From the NCBI GenBank assembly GCA_025345505.1, contig JANVCC010000030.1:11480166-11544165 (forward strand): a stretch of 64,000 nucleotides of DNA, read 5' to 3'. Position numbers and translations under genes: made by a program. Under the pieces are notes generated by a model. It saw nothing but the letters and a program-made list of their open reading frames with translations. It searched no databases and was not told where the DNA came from. Origin of the DNA: Todiramphus chloris collaris. Its lineage: Eukaryota > Chordata > Aves > Coraciiformes > Alcedinidae. Positions 14,364-26,308 of this stretch are shown here, piece after piece (the stretch's first letter is position 1; each line of letters starts with the position of its first letter).

Positions 14364-14837
14364 CTTAAGGGTAGGCAGAAGTTTTCAGAAAATGAGGTGG
14401 TGGATGTGATGGATTGCAAACTGAAATCATGATATGCCATTGTGAGAAAAACAAAATTTTGGATTATAGACAAGTTGTGAAACAGTTGTGTGCTGTTTGT
14501 TACTGAAAAGCACAAGGTTAACAAATAGTAGACTAAGTTACAGCAAGAAAGTTTCTTGGTTAGAAGGAAAGAGGATCTTTGTTGCAGTTAGGCTGGGAAG
14601 TCAATGAACTAGTTTACCTGGACATTTATGAAGTCACCATCATCACAAGCCTTTGAACAAGTTAGGCAAACATCTGTCAGAAGTGGCATAGTCATAGATG
14701 ATCCTGCTTTTGTCAGGGGAGTTGTTGTACAACAGGAGATTGAAGAAAGTGTGAGGCCCAGACTAATAATTAACTGCCAGCTCTCCTTTCCCTAAATGAA
14801 CCATGGTTTCTTCAGGTAACCCATAATATCTAGAGGA

Positions 14838-15174
14838 TTCCAGGATCTTCTGTTGTCTGTCTCTCTGTATAAAAAGTCAAAGCAGCAGCATAAGCCATAG
14901 AGGACCATTCTGTGTTCTACTTCCAGGAGAGAGTGACTTTGATGATAGAGGCAGCAGTTATGGGCACAATTGTAGGACTGGCAGTTGGCCATATAGCGTT
15001 GGCCACCACCTCAAATGAGATGACAAGAAGCACCAAAAGCAGTGACATCTGCCTGATCCCATTCTTTCTAGTAGTAACTGCAAAAAAATAAAGCAAGTCT
15101 GGCAGAGTGAAAGAGTGGGAAGCAAAAAAACCTATATAGTCCATATTTTCCAGAAAACTTGCAGCTTGGGGTGA
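14838..15174 (+). pseudogene. Possible decayed CHCHD2/CHCHD10-type copy
   Basis: CHCHD2 and CHCHD10 are small mitochondrial proteins with a central hydrophobic glycine/alanine segment and a C-terminal twin CX9C domain. In one frame starting at 14840 I see co-linear islands: P-G-S-S near the start, K-x-K-A-A-A, then L-M-I-E-A-A from 14939, G-L-A-V-G-H at 14975-14992, and D-I at 15044 with P four codons on. After a frame change in an A7 run come I-K-Q at 15088-15096, a Tyr codon (TAT) at 15133 where the family has Cys, K-x-C-x-L at 15154-15168 and a TGA at 15172. The expected family landmarks are V-A-V-G-S-A-V-G-H, P-D-I-T-Y-Q-E-P, E-I-K-Q-F-L-E-C and L-K-Q-C-R-L in that order. Two in-frame stops and the frameshift make it a relic if real. 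Against it, the cysteine-type positions are spaced by 8 rather than 9 residues each time, and identity is low, so coincidence is quite possible. Confidence 0.25.
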
Positions 15175-17032
15175 CCAGTGGTAACTAGTTAGGTCTGTGA
15201 GGTCAACACTTTCACAGATAAGGTATCACCTAAAGTCACAGGGGAGTTCTCTTTCAAAGTCTCAGGTGGTAGCCAAGAGCAGCGTGTATGGCACTTCTAG
15301 AGGCAACTGATGTGGCTCCCCCTGCATATTAGCAGTAGTGGTCATGCAGTTCCTATTTCACCTGCAACCTTGAACATTTTCCCAGAGACTGGAAAATGGA
15401 CCTTTGGCATTTAAATTCATGGAGTCTCTTGACTTCAAAAACAATGATGCGTTTCATACAATGAGAAGAGTATAAGGCAACCTACCCATTCTTTAGGGGC
15501 TTATATCAATATGTCTGTATATTAACCAAAATTGCAAAGAATCACCCACAACCAAAATGAATTCTTTCAGTTCTCTCAGAAAAGATAGTAGGTCTATAGC
15601 TGAAGACAAATCATACTGAACTCATCCCACCTTTATGAATAAGGAGTGATTTTGATAGAAATACTAAAATATATATATATATATAAAATTGGGGTCACAT
15701 GATGGAGACCTATCAAATCTCTCCAGAAATCTATTGGTCTACCACAACCAGAAATGGCTATGAGTGAAGCTGTGGGTCTTGAACAAGTTCTCAGCTGTTT
15801 TGTAGTCTATCAATCCTCAATTGTAAATCCCATTGCTCCTTCACTCTTCACAGAGCCTTCTTGATATGGGTCTGCTACTGTAAAAAGTCCTCTCCCTTCC
15901 TAGTATTGGAGCAAGAGGAGGTTTCTCTTAGAAAAGAGGTTCTTTTTCCAAAATCTGAAGAAAAAGGAGCATGGCAATGCAGATTGAATTTAATGAAATA
16001 GAGTTTGTTCATCCAGAAGCTGTTCATGATCACAATGCTGGTCACCAAAAATAAAACCTGGACTTCAAAATTTCTTTTTCTGCCTCTTATAAAAAGTACC
16101 TGATATTGTAGTAGTTCAGAAGCATTGCCAGTTCAAAGTCCTGTAGATATTCCTAGCAGAACAGTATACTTTGGGAAAAACAGTGTAGGGATACATCTAT
16201 AAATGGGATACAGTGGCTGCTTTTTGCAGGTGTCTAAACCAATCTGATATAATCTTTGCTTGGTTTTGAAATTAATTTGAAAGCAAATACTTAGCAATTA
16301 AACCTAATAGCATCACCCAAGAGCCTTGAGTTTTGCGCTGTTTTCCTCAGGACAAATTTAGGACCTTGTCAGCCTGATTTTGCTCTTGATAGCTAATTCA
16401 CCTGGGATGATGACAACTCACAGCTCACATAATGTAGTGATCCAACATGAAGCTGTAATACCATGTTGCAACACCGGCCCATATAGCGCTGGTTAGGATT
16501 ACTATATAGTCTTGAATGTGTTGCTCTTTATCCTGAAATGTCCCATGAGCCTTCTGCTTTTATTTTCTTTCTGTAACTGTCACTATCATGATGTGTGCCT
16601 CACTGCTGGGCAAGGAAGTGAATATAGATGACCTTGAGGCTCAATGATTCTGTGTTCAGGAAAAGACATGTAAATGCACGATGACATTTTGGAGCCAAGG
16701 GTGATTTGCCAGGCCTGTAAATTCTTGGTGCAGCAAATCTTACGAAAGCTGATACGTAGCAAGGCTGGTGCTGCTGTAGCTGTGTTTGTATAAAGCAAGC
16801 AGTAGAACTCTTCTCCCTTGAGCAGCGATGAACTCTGGAAACAGCATATTGAATACCAGTTTCTGTTCTTGTCCACTTGTCCACTCATCCATCAGAACAG
16901 CTAGACAGAAAGATTTAGGGGCACTTACCTTATTCAAGTGAGAAACAATCATAAAACAGGATTCCAGATTACAGTGACTGCAAAACAGCTACTTCTGCAA
17001 CTCAAGTTTTTTAAAAAAAGACCAATGTGGGT
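15175..17032. other. Noncoding stretch, unidentified
   Basis: The minus strand has stop-poor stretches, for instance about 80 codons at 15886-16130 and three overlapping frames of 70-100 codons at 16586-16952. I looked for retroviral, LINE and other retroposon motifs and found none. A pure (AT)n run lies at 15669-15685. Old, unrecognisable retroposed sequence is possible but unsupported. Confidence 0.4.
15669..15685. repeat. (AT)n microsatellite
   Basis: About eight uninterrupted AT dinucleotides between A-rich flanks. Confidence 0.85.
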
Positions 17033-17387
17033 CTTTTTTTTTTTTATCTCTTTTCCCTTTTTTTCCTTTTTTTCCCTTTTCCCTTTTTTTCCCTTTTCCC
17101 TTTTTTCCCTTTTCCCTTTTTTCACTATTCCCTTTTTATCCCTTTCCCCTTTTCCCTTTTTTCCCCTTTTCCCTTTTTTCCCCTTTTCCNNNNNNNNNNT
17201 TCCCCTTTTCCCTTTTTTCCCCTTTTCCCTTTTTTCCCCTTTTCCCCTTTTTTCCCCTTTTCCCCTTTTTTTCCCCCTTTTCCCCTTTCTTCCCCTTTTC
17301 CCCTTTTCTTCCCCTTTTCCCTTTTCTTCCCCTTTTCCCCTTTCTTCCCCTTTTCCCTTTTTTTTCTTCTTTTCCTTTTTCTCTTCT
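17033..17387. repeat. Imperfect T/C minisatellite, CCCC-TTTT type
   Basis: The plus strand is almost pure pyrimidine over about 350 bp. It is built of alternating C3-C5 and T3-T7 blocks, with units of roughly 7-16 bp that become richer in C4/C5 to the right. The minus strand therefore reads GGGG-AAAA-type repeats, which could form G-quadruplex or triplex (H-DNA) structures. Ten N at 17190-17199 interrupt it, so its true length is unknown. Two long plus-strand frames of F, P, S and L residues across it are translations of the repeat, not genes. Confidence 0.95.
17190..17199. other. Assembly gap (10 N)
   Basis: Ten undetermined bases inside the pyrimidine minisatellite. A short placeholder inside a tandem repeat usually marks a place where the copy number could not be resolved. 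Confidence 0.99.
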
Positions 17388-20300
17388 GTTAACAGCTGGA
17401 CTTGAAAGTACCTATTCAGCCACTTCTTGACCTGTCTGTACTTTTTGATTCTTTGAAAAAACAGATGATACTTGACACATCTGATTTAGGATTCTTAATG
17501 CCTAAGGTAGTTTTGGTTCCCAGTGGTGCCATGTGTTTCATGCAGTCATTCTGAAGTGCTGTTTTGTTCTGAGGTGTTAGATGCTGCCTGTTAAGTGGTG
17601 GTTTGAATATTAGATTCAATGAAAAAGTAATCAAGTGAATTAGCTATTGCTTTGGGATCCTCATACATAATAAGAGCATTCAGTAGATCATTCAACTGTG
17701 AAAAAGAAGTTTCTTATTCTGCAATAGCTGGAGTGTTTCAAGGTGTAGTGCACACAAAATTCCATAGCCTGGCCTCTCATTTTTGGTTCTGTTTGGGGAG
17801 TTTGTTTTGTTGTGTTTTTTTTAGTTTGGCCTATCTATAGCTTCATAACTGAAGGAAAACAGGCATAAGAGATGTATTCTATCCTTTTATGCCACTGTAT
17901 AAAGTATGAGTACTGACAGAGAGCATTTGCTCTACAGGGACCTCTGCTTGGAGCTCGAGAAACATGACAGGGTATTTATATGAACTACGGAGCTCAAACT
18001 CTAAATAGGTTTCTCTAACTTCACAGGATATGGGATCTCTAAGCCACTTCTGGTTGTGTTTCTGTGAATTCCTCTTTTGTCAGCTGTAGATGGCAGATCT
18101 TTATTTGTAGGTATCAAAACAGCTTTCTGTGCAATGTCAGCCAGGACCTAGAACACCCATTTAGTAGACTCCTTAAAAAATACATTGGTAGATCTGACAG
18201 TGCTTTTAATTACCATAAAATGCATCACTTTCCAAATGTAACTCTAATATAATGTCTTTGCAGTTAGTTTTTGGCTTGTCTCTTCTGCTTATAGAAATAT
18301 ATGGCCATATAAATACAGTAGAGAATTCAAGTATATAAATAATTTCTAAGCTAACTGCATATATATATGTGACTGGGCAGATAGTAGTTAATAGTCTGAT
18401 GGCAGAAAGTAGAGGGGTTTGTAGGAAAAGGTTATTTTATGGCAGTAGAAGGCATGATTCTGACTCATGTTAGGCTCTGGGGTTGCATGACGGATCCAAC
18501 ATGTGGAATACAGTGAATCCAGGTATTTGGAGGAAAGTGAATGGAAACAGACATTTTTCCTAATAGGAGAATGCATTTGTTATGGTGACAAGTAAAAAAC
18601 AAATATGTGCACATTTCTTGTAAAGATCTGCAAATAGCATTGAAATTTCTAGTGTCCCTGAGATGAATTTCAGATTCTGAAAGGAAACAAACAGCTAGGA
18701 AAACAGAATAGAATTAATTGAAAACATGTGATCCCAGGTCTTATGCACAGATTTAATTAAGATCTCCACCTTATAGTGCCTTTGCCAAGCAGTTTTTCTA
18801 AACCTTAGGCAAGATGGGTTGGCTAGTCTACATTTGGAGGCATAGGCATTAATTTTCATGGTACAGAGGGAATCCCTTTGTTCAGAACTATGTTACTTCA
18901 GACGAGTATTTCATTAGGGTGAATATTTATGTAAATTTTGGATATGCTCTGTGTACTGGAAAAACTCTTCCTCAGAATATGCAGCGCATCAGTAATGAGT
19001 TGTTGTTGGTTTTTTTCGCACTGCCTTGTACCGTTCTTAGAGATGTAAAGCAACACATCTTATGTTTCCTCCCCTTTTTCGCGCACAGAATAGAAATTAC
19101 AGCTACAGCTTAGCTTGTTTTGCCTATGGATCAATGCCAGAAAGCAGTTTTGAAGGTGTTTTAAAATGAAGACATCTGGCAGCTGGCGTACTTACAATTC
19201 ATTTGCCAAAGACAAGTTGCATGCTGTTGGAATTTTCAATTGAAGGTCACGCACCAGGTAAAAATCAGTCAGGTGGAGCTCATGTGTGGTGAACCCACAC
19301 ACTTGAAGAATTGTTGGCTCAGGGATGTGTGGGTGGGCTAAACTGTGAAGTATGTTTGTCTAATTTTTGCTCTTTAAAATGTGGAAATCAAAGCTAAAAA
19401 GAGGTCAGTATTGCTGACAAGAAATCACAAGGCTATGATATTTCAGTGGAACCACTATCAATTAGTTCAAACAGAGTGTGCCGAGGGGAAAAAAAAAGGA
19501 AAGACAATTAACAGAATCTGACATAACATTGGACAAACGCTCTACTGTCAACTGAGTGGTCACACAGTTTTTACTCTCATTTTTTCAGTCTAGAGGATTA
19601 TTTGTACACAGCTTTCTACTGACAGTGAATTAGTAACAGTGTGTCATTGTACATTCAGTTATTCAATGACAGCTCTGAGACTAAGCTGTTTACATTAATT
19701 GATGCTTAATGGTGTTAATGCAGTATGTTTCACCATTATAAACTTTCTCTCCATCAGTATGGTTACATACTAAGATAGGAATATTTCTAATCAAGAGATC
19801 TTTGCCCAGAATGGCTTGACGTATGTTTACATGGAAAATGCACATCCTCTCTGCATGATGTGGGGAAATGTTTGGGTTTACTGCTGTGAAAATAAAAGCA
19901 TGATGCCTAAATTCTTCTCTCACTTAAGCATGTTTTACATGAAAGAAACTCCTTTTGCTTTAACAGATATACTTATGTCTTTAATTCATGTAAAAAGGAA
20001 AATCAAGCCCAGGTTACATGTATGCTTCAACCTTTAAAAATATAAATGTAGCAGATTTTTCCGTGTTTTGCAAGAGGGAAGTTTTCATGTGGCACTCTAG
20101 AATGTTTTGCATTCAGAACTTTGTTGTATATACAAAAGCCTATAAATGAGCTAATTCCTTGTGAGAACAGTTTGGACCATATTGGTCTTGGTGCAGAATG
20201 AGGATAAGAAAAACTGCCTTACTGTTTCTGAGAAGGGTAGTTCAGAAATTAGTTGAGCAACATTATTTGCTTAGGTCAATTCTACTCATCAAGCATTGAA

Positions 20301-22612
20301 GAATATTGGTGGTTTCCTCTGATTTGTAAGTACATAAGTAGTTACTTGTGGTCATATTTTACTCAAAGCTCTTTCACAGAGGGACCAGAGATCCCACCTG
20401 TCCCCTATATGTCTTTCTTCTAAAGCCTACCCTTAAACTCTTAGGCTGACTGAAAAGATAAATCTGTTGTTCAGACTGTGACCTTTCTGCACATCTCAGA
20501 CAAGGAGTGGGAGAAAGAAGGGGTGCCTGCTAACTGTGTGTGGTGCAGGAACATGGACTTTTCAGCTTTTAAGGGAGTTATTTGCAGCCATTTGATTGCC
20601 CTACAGTACAGACTCGTGGCTAAAACACTGAAAGATTCACTGAAGCCAGAAGCCACCCAATCCCGCTAGGGTGTTATTTATGGCAACAAAAAAATTAGAC
20701 ATAAAGCACATCTCTTTAAGCAATTTGTTGTCAATGGAGAGTAAAATTATATGAAAAAAGCCTAATGTACATTTATTTTAAGCCCCTTAAATCTGATTTC
20801 TTATGAGGTACAACTCAAGCTATACCCCTTCTCTTTCCTCTGTTAAATTGTAAGCTGCCCTCCTGGTGCACAGATTCTGGACAGCTGGACTTTACAGCAG
20901 TCCCTACAAGGTTCTCTTGTTACATCCTTGTGCATCTTGCGGGTCAACAGTAGCATAATGTGGCTGTAACCTTGAGCATTGCTGTAAAAAAAATCATTGA
21001 TAATTGCTAATATGAATTGCTTCGAACCGAAGACTTTGACTGATGTCATAATGAGGTGTAGAAAACTCAGTGAAACTATTTCTCTGCTTCTTAAGAAGTG
21101 CTACGTAAATTGTGTAAATGTAGCATAGTGTAAAGTACTGGATAATTTTTTTACTTCATGTAAGAGGGAATGCAGATTCTAAAAATGAAATATGAAACTG
21201 CTTTGAGATGGGGATCTAGAGAAATTGCTGATGGTTTGTCACAACTGTTCATCATTGCGCTAAACCTGTTTTGTTTTCCTGCTCAAATTCCTGACAGATA
21301 ATGGCAATCTGACATTCTTACTGTTTTCATTTTACTGCAGAAAAGATCTACAGATAAGGGGCTGAAACCAAGTAGTGTTATTACATTGCAAGGCTCCTAG
21401 TCTCTTAAGATTGATTTCTTGAGTAACATAAGACATTTCTACTGCAGTCATATGAAAATTTTGAAGTTACTCTTGCTTAATATGAAATTCCATTACTGGT
21501 TAAAAGAAGCCCATGGTTACCCTGTGTAACCATCTCCAGTTGTACAAACCAGTGTACTTTGCCCCTGTAGGCTAGCCAGGGGGAATTACAAATATTATGT
21601 GGGACATCTTCAAAATAATGCACCTAAGGAAGTGTTCTGATTTGATTCTGAATAAAAGATTTTGTTCATTCATCATAGGCTGTCAGGTGGCTGTGCGAAA
21701 GAAAAGTATCTTTTTCTAACTTTTTATATACAGTATGATGCTTGCCAGCCTTATGCTTGAGTGTGGCAAGACACATGTGCCTTTTTGATGCTTAGATTAG
21801 CTACTACACTGCTTCGTATTTTTATCTTGGAACATGGAGCCTGTTGCAATAGAATGCAGTTCAGGTCTTGGAAAATTTTACAGATTTTACAGTAGTGCTC
21901 CAAAGGGCTTCAGCAGTAGCTCCTTGAGCACAGCATTTGCTTTCGTTTGACAACAGACTTGGTACTGTGTGTGATTGTGTCCCAGGTCTGTTACAGCAGT
22001 GTCTTCCCTCCTTTCCTCATTGTTTCTCATGAGAGCTGAGATTCCGTAAGCCGCTCTGTTATTAGATCTTGGTTTTGCTGACAAATTATCAACATGAAAA
22101 CTCTTGGTTCTGAGGATCACTTCACCTGCGGTGCCAGCAGATTCAAAGTTAAACCTCTCTGAGTATCTTTAAAAGCTCTAAGTAGTGGAGATTCTACTTT
22201 AAGTGATGTATCCTTACGGAGTGTTTTCATTAATGCTTTCTGAAGGTTTAGGGAGGAGGATACTGCCCTCATGTCTCTGTTCTGATTATGCTGAAAGGTT
22301 ACCTGTAAATTCAGTGTTTTTATTGAAGCCTTTCCTTGGCATAATGATGTATTTGGTTTAGTTATTGTTTCTGTTAATTCTAATGCCCCCTGCTGCTGAC
22401 AAAATGGTATGTGCTTTATAAATGGAATTATAAATATGTTAAAGGATACAAATTCTAATCTTTTAAGAATACAAGTGGGCATTTAGGAAGTAAGAAGTAA
22501 TGCTATATTAGAATGCAAGAACGTTGTCTGGGTAAAACAGATCCAAACACGTACTGAAAAAATAGTATGAAATAATTACAACCACACAACTACTGTGGGA
22601 ATGTAAATAAAC

Positions 22613-22644
22613 ATATGCATATATGTGTGTGTGTATATATATAT
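22613..22644. repeat. Compound TA/TG microsatellite
   Basis: Alternating purine-pyrimidine sequence runs from ATATGCATATATG into (TG)n and then (TA)n. Such tracts are common length polymorphisms and can adopt left-handed DNA. Confidence 0.8.
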
Positions 22645-25072
22645 GAATTGCTTTTTACATATCTCTGGAGATATAGAGCAGAATAGAAGGATTGGTGTAA
22701 ATAAGTTTTGGAAAAATATAAAGGACCATTGCTGGAAAAGAGTGTAAGGCTACAGGTGAAAACTGTAGAACCTTCAGAGGTAAATTAAAAAAAAAAAAAT
22801 CAGGAAAAGCCTTTTAGTTGCCTGTCTTTTCCTTCTTTGAGACAAAACCAAAAAGCTTTGGTAAAAGTGTGCTACTTTAATGGAATTGAAGTTACAGAAT
22901 TTGACTTGCAGCAGTTACGGGATTTATGGGTGACATAAGTTTCTATGCAGGGAGCTTTTAGTCAAGGAATTTACTCTTCTGAATTTAATAATCTGGTCAA
23001 TTTCATATAGGTTGAAAATTTCTTGAGAAACAGAAAGATTGCAGATAGGCATTATCCTAAGGAAACAGGGAGTTAGAGACTAATGTAGAACATCAGTGTT
23101 ATCTGAAGACATGGTAAAATACAGCAGTGCTGTGAAAGAAAATGAAGGCTGTAGGTAGAATGAGCCGGTAAGAATGCACTATGTAGATATGCTGTAGATC
23201 TAAATAAAACTCAAGAAGAATGAAATTTTGCTGAAGAAATGATAATTTAAGTATAGCGATAAGGATGATTCCTTAATGAATATTCATTGGAAGAGACCAC
23301 CTTAGAAATGAAACCAGAGAAAATTATGCATGACTAGCAAAGATGCATAATGGTCAGCAATAGTTATTACATGGTTTAGTGCAATAGTCATATAGAGTGG
23401 TCATCAGAAGAAAACCCCTTGACATTGTGTGTGTAAGGCTGTACCATACAAAACACTCAAAAATATGAAGAAGTAACAAATTTCTTTTAAATATTTTTAA
23501 GCCCATCTGTGGTTTTAATCTATTTTTACATAAATTCCTTTATTCTTGTGGCTCATTTCTATTTTTCTATGAACTGCATTACTTGAAGTGAGCTTGTCTT
23601 ATTCTATCCTTCATTGTAGGTACCAGGTTGCGTTAGCTTCTCTTCTTCTCATGAGGTGTAGCGAGAGGAACTCCCCTACCCCATGTTTAATCCAGTATTG
23701 ACACAAGAGCTCCAGTAGGGCCAGCTCTATTGCTATCATTCTTACATATATAAAAAGTGATAACTTGGTAACTGTCATTTACTCTGTCATGTAGTGTATG
23801 AACTTCAAACACTCAATTTCTTCCTGTTCAAATTCATCATATTTAGAGTCTTTCTTGCAGTCCTATTCAAAAAGAAACTAATATATGTATTATACACACA
23901 ATGGGTGGCTTAAAACAGAATTCATGTTCACTGACAGTAGGGGTAAAGTAAAGGTATTTATATTTTTAAATATAAATTATTTTATATTGGCAACATACAC
24001 TTTGCAGGCTGGGTAATGAAATAGTTTGGAATACAGTCTGGACTTGGGTGAAGGCAATTAAACTATACTGATATTTAATAGTTCACATGCTTTGCCATTA
24101 ACACATCCTTTTTTTTGGCAATAAAGTGTGGCCAGGAGAAAGAACATCTCCTCTCAGATACAACTGTCCTCTTTTAAAGAAGCAGGGGTGTGTGTTCTTT
24201 CCCACATTCAAATGGCCACTACATGACAGAGAGTAAGTAACAACCATAAGATATGGGCTGCCCACTTGGCTGCAAACAGATACAGACTTAAAACCTATAG
24301 GGAACCATACACAAGTTTAGACCTTCAGCTGTGGAGGTGCCGAAGAGCTAAGAAACCTCTGAAAACTGAAGTTTCCTAGTTTATGGAACTTAGGTGTTTC
24401 TTTTCTTTTTTGGAAAATGCACAAGATATATTTCCTAGATTATATAAATTCATAAATAAGAAGAATTTTCCTTAATCTCCTCTAATCACCTATGGTCCTA
24501 TGAAATACTGGTTCAATTCCTTCAGTTGCCTACCTGTAAAGAGACTTCACTGAGCCTGATAACGTGAGAGCATTTGTATCTTAACGCGTCTGGAAATAAT
24601 AATTTGTTGTTTTATGAGTCACTCCAGTGGATCACTTAGTACATCTCCAGGGAATAAGCATTTTCCACAGGCAGTGAGGCCAGCAGAAGCTGAGGCAGTC
24701 CAGCATTACTAGCCGTGCCCTCCTAGGCTGAGTCTGTTGGCACCTTCAGCTCAATAGTGATTCTGAGCAGCTTGGCAATTTGGAACCAAATTCCACTTTC
24801 ACATTTAACACCTCATTCATATATAAAAGAGCTTCAAGGACACACCTGAGGGCATAAACTGGCTCCGTGTGTTTTTAGTGCACAGAGCTTGTTCACAGAA
24901 CCTATTTGAAAATTTTCATAGTCAGTATCAGAAAGTTTGGATAAGCATATGCTCTGCAGTATCTACGACAGAAATTTTCTGGTGCAAGTTACCATGCTCA
25001 AGTATGCATTTCTTTTATGAATGAAGGTCTTTTGTGCATCAAGATTGAAATCCTCTGCCTCTCTGCTATGAA

Positions 25073-25087
25073 GGGGGGGGGGGGGGG
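25073..25087. repeat. Poly-G run (G15)
   Basis: Fifteen consecutive G in otherwise AT-rich DNA. Its length may be a sequencing or assembly estimate. A 76-codon minus-strand frame that crosses it gains a run of prolines from it and is not a gene. Confidence 0.9.
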
Positions 25088-25394
25088 AATCTCTGAGAGT
25101 GCAGTTCATGTAAACCATTTCTTTAAAAACAGAGCCCTTAAATAGCTCCAAGTACATTTCTGTGTATGACACATAAATGTCCACTAATTGCATGAAGGGA
25201 GAACTGAGATTCCAATAGCAAATTCTGTAAAAAGTAGATATACAAAGAAAAGTGGAAGCATCTGTTTAATATATACGACATTAGAATTTAATTTTACCTC
25301 TGTGATGCTTTTGTGTAGCTGCAGTGTTACAGAGGAGCACATAAGCATAGTAGTGCAGTGTCAGCAGGTGCATGCCACCAAATTACTGCTTTTA

Positions 25395-25402
25395 ATTTGC
25401 AT
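25395..25402. promoter_or_regulatory. POU octamer ATTTGCAT
   Basis: A perfect match to the octamer (ATGCAAAT on the minus strand) bound by POU-family factors. An ATCAAAG (TCF/LEF-like) match lies about 35 bp to the right, in an AT-rich, repeat-free block. Single motifs occur often by chance. Confidence 0.15.
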
Positions 25403-26264
25403 ATTCATCTGCTAAGAAGCATGTCATTATCATATCAAAGGGATACTAAGCAACATCTAGCTTCGAGAGATGTGGCATAGTTTCAATACGAGCAATTAAT
25501 GCAAGATGAGGACTCTCTTTTTGTCATGTCTCCTAGGGCTAGCTGTAATCGGGCTTATTATTGGATACCAATAAGACTGAGGTACCAGTTGGCAGAGAAT
25601 GAGAGAAGTACAGAAAAACAGAGCTGTATGAGGCGTCTTAACTATACACTTGATAGGAAACCAATTTTCTGGTCACTTTTTAAAAACAAAAGCTGCTACT
25701 ATCTGCTGAATAAGTCTGATCAAAGATAAACATTTTATGTAGCGTATCTTTACAGGGAGACTAAAGAGAAAAAGTTAGACCAAAATAGGCTATATTTTCC
25801 CTTAAATAAGTAAGTAAGGCTGACTAATGAAATGGAGAATCAGGGCTCTTAGAATTCTGTGCTCTTAGAGAAACAGATTTCTAAGTAAGCTTTTATTTCA
25901 AATATCCTTGTTTCAATAGGTCACTACTCTGTGAGACAAAGGAGATAGATGCAGATATGTTCAAGAAGGACAGCAGGTCTCATGTCACTGTTCTGTGCGA
26001 TGCATTGTGCTGTGTCGCCTCTCACAAATAACAGCAGGAAAGTAGACGGAGTCTTAGGTGTTGAATAAATTAGTGTTCAAAAATAGTTTCCTGTGGGTGA
26101 AGATCACTTTCTCTAGTGGACTGTTGTGAGAAAATATGACAGGAAAGAAGAAAATTACTCTTAAGTGAATGAAGAGATGTACCTAAGGTAGCTTGGGTCA
26201 ATCTAGGCCTGCTGTGCTCAGCATGCTGTGTCCAGTCCAGAGGGAGAAATAGCAGAGCAGGGCA

Positions 26265-26308
26265 AGCATACAAGAATGTTTCTGTCAGCATACAAGAATA
26301 TTTCTGTC
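26265..26308. repeat. 22-bp tandem duplication
   Basis: Two 22-bp copies of a unit beginning AGCATACAAGAAT lie head to tail (26265-26286 and 26287-26308) and differ at one base. A third copy starts at 26309 but breaks off after about 7 bp. The near identity points to a recent event. Confidence 0.92.

Larger units (their letters stand above)
3846..14837. other. Noncoding stretch, no gene seen
   Basis: This is AT-rich, mostly unique sequence without a supportable exon. Open frames reach about 120 codons (14003-14368, which ends by reading through a poly-T run) and match no family I know. Small landmarks are a locally GC/CpG-richer patch at 4060-4460, an A17 run at 5277-5293, a short TGTAATTTCTG-type repetition at 12541-12590 and a T16 run at 14348-14363. 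Confidence 0.55.

Noticed and set aside
14264-16952. Idea of a minus-strand retroviral or LINE relic ending in the poly-T at 14348-14363
   Set aside because: Several stop-poor minus-strand stretches occur, but no reverse transcriptase, protease, integrase or envelope motif and no long terminal repeats could be found.
16938-17405. Open frames of 155 and 121 codons rich in F, P, S and L
   Set aside because: They translate the T/C minisatellite, which contains no stop codons in these frames, and they cross an N gap.
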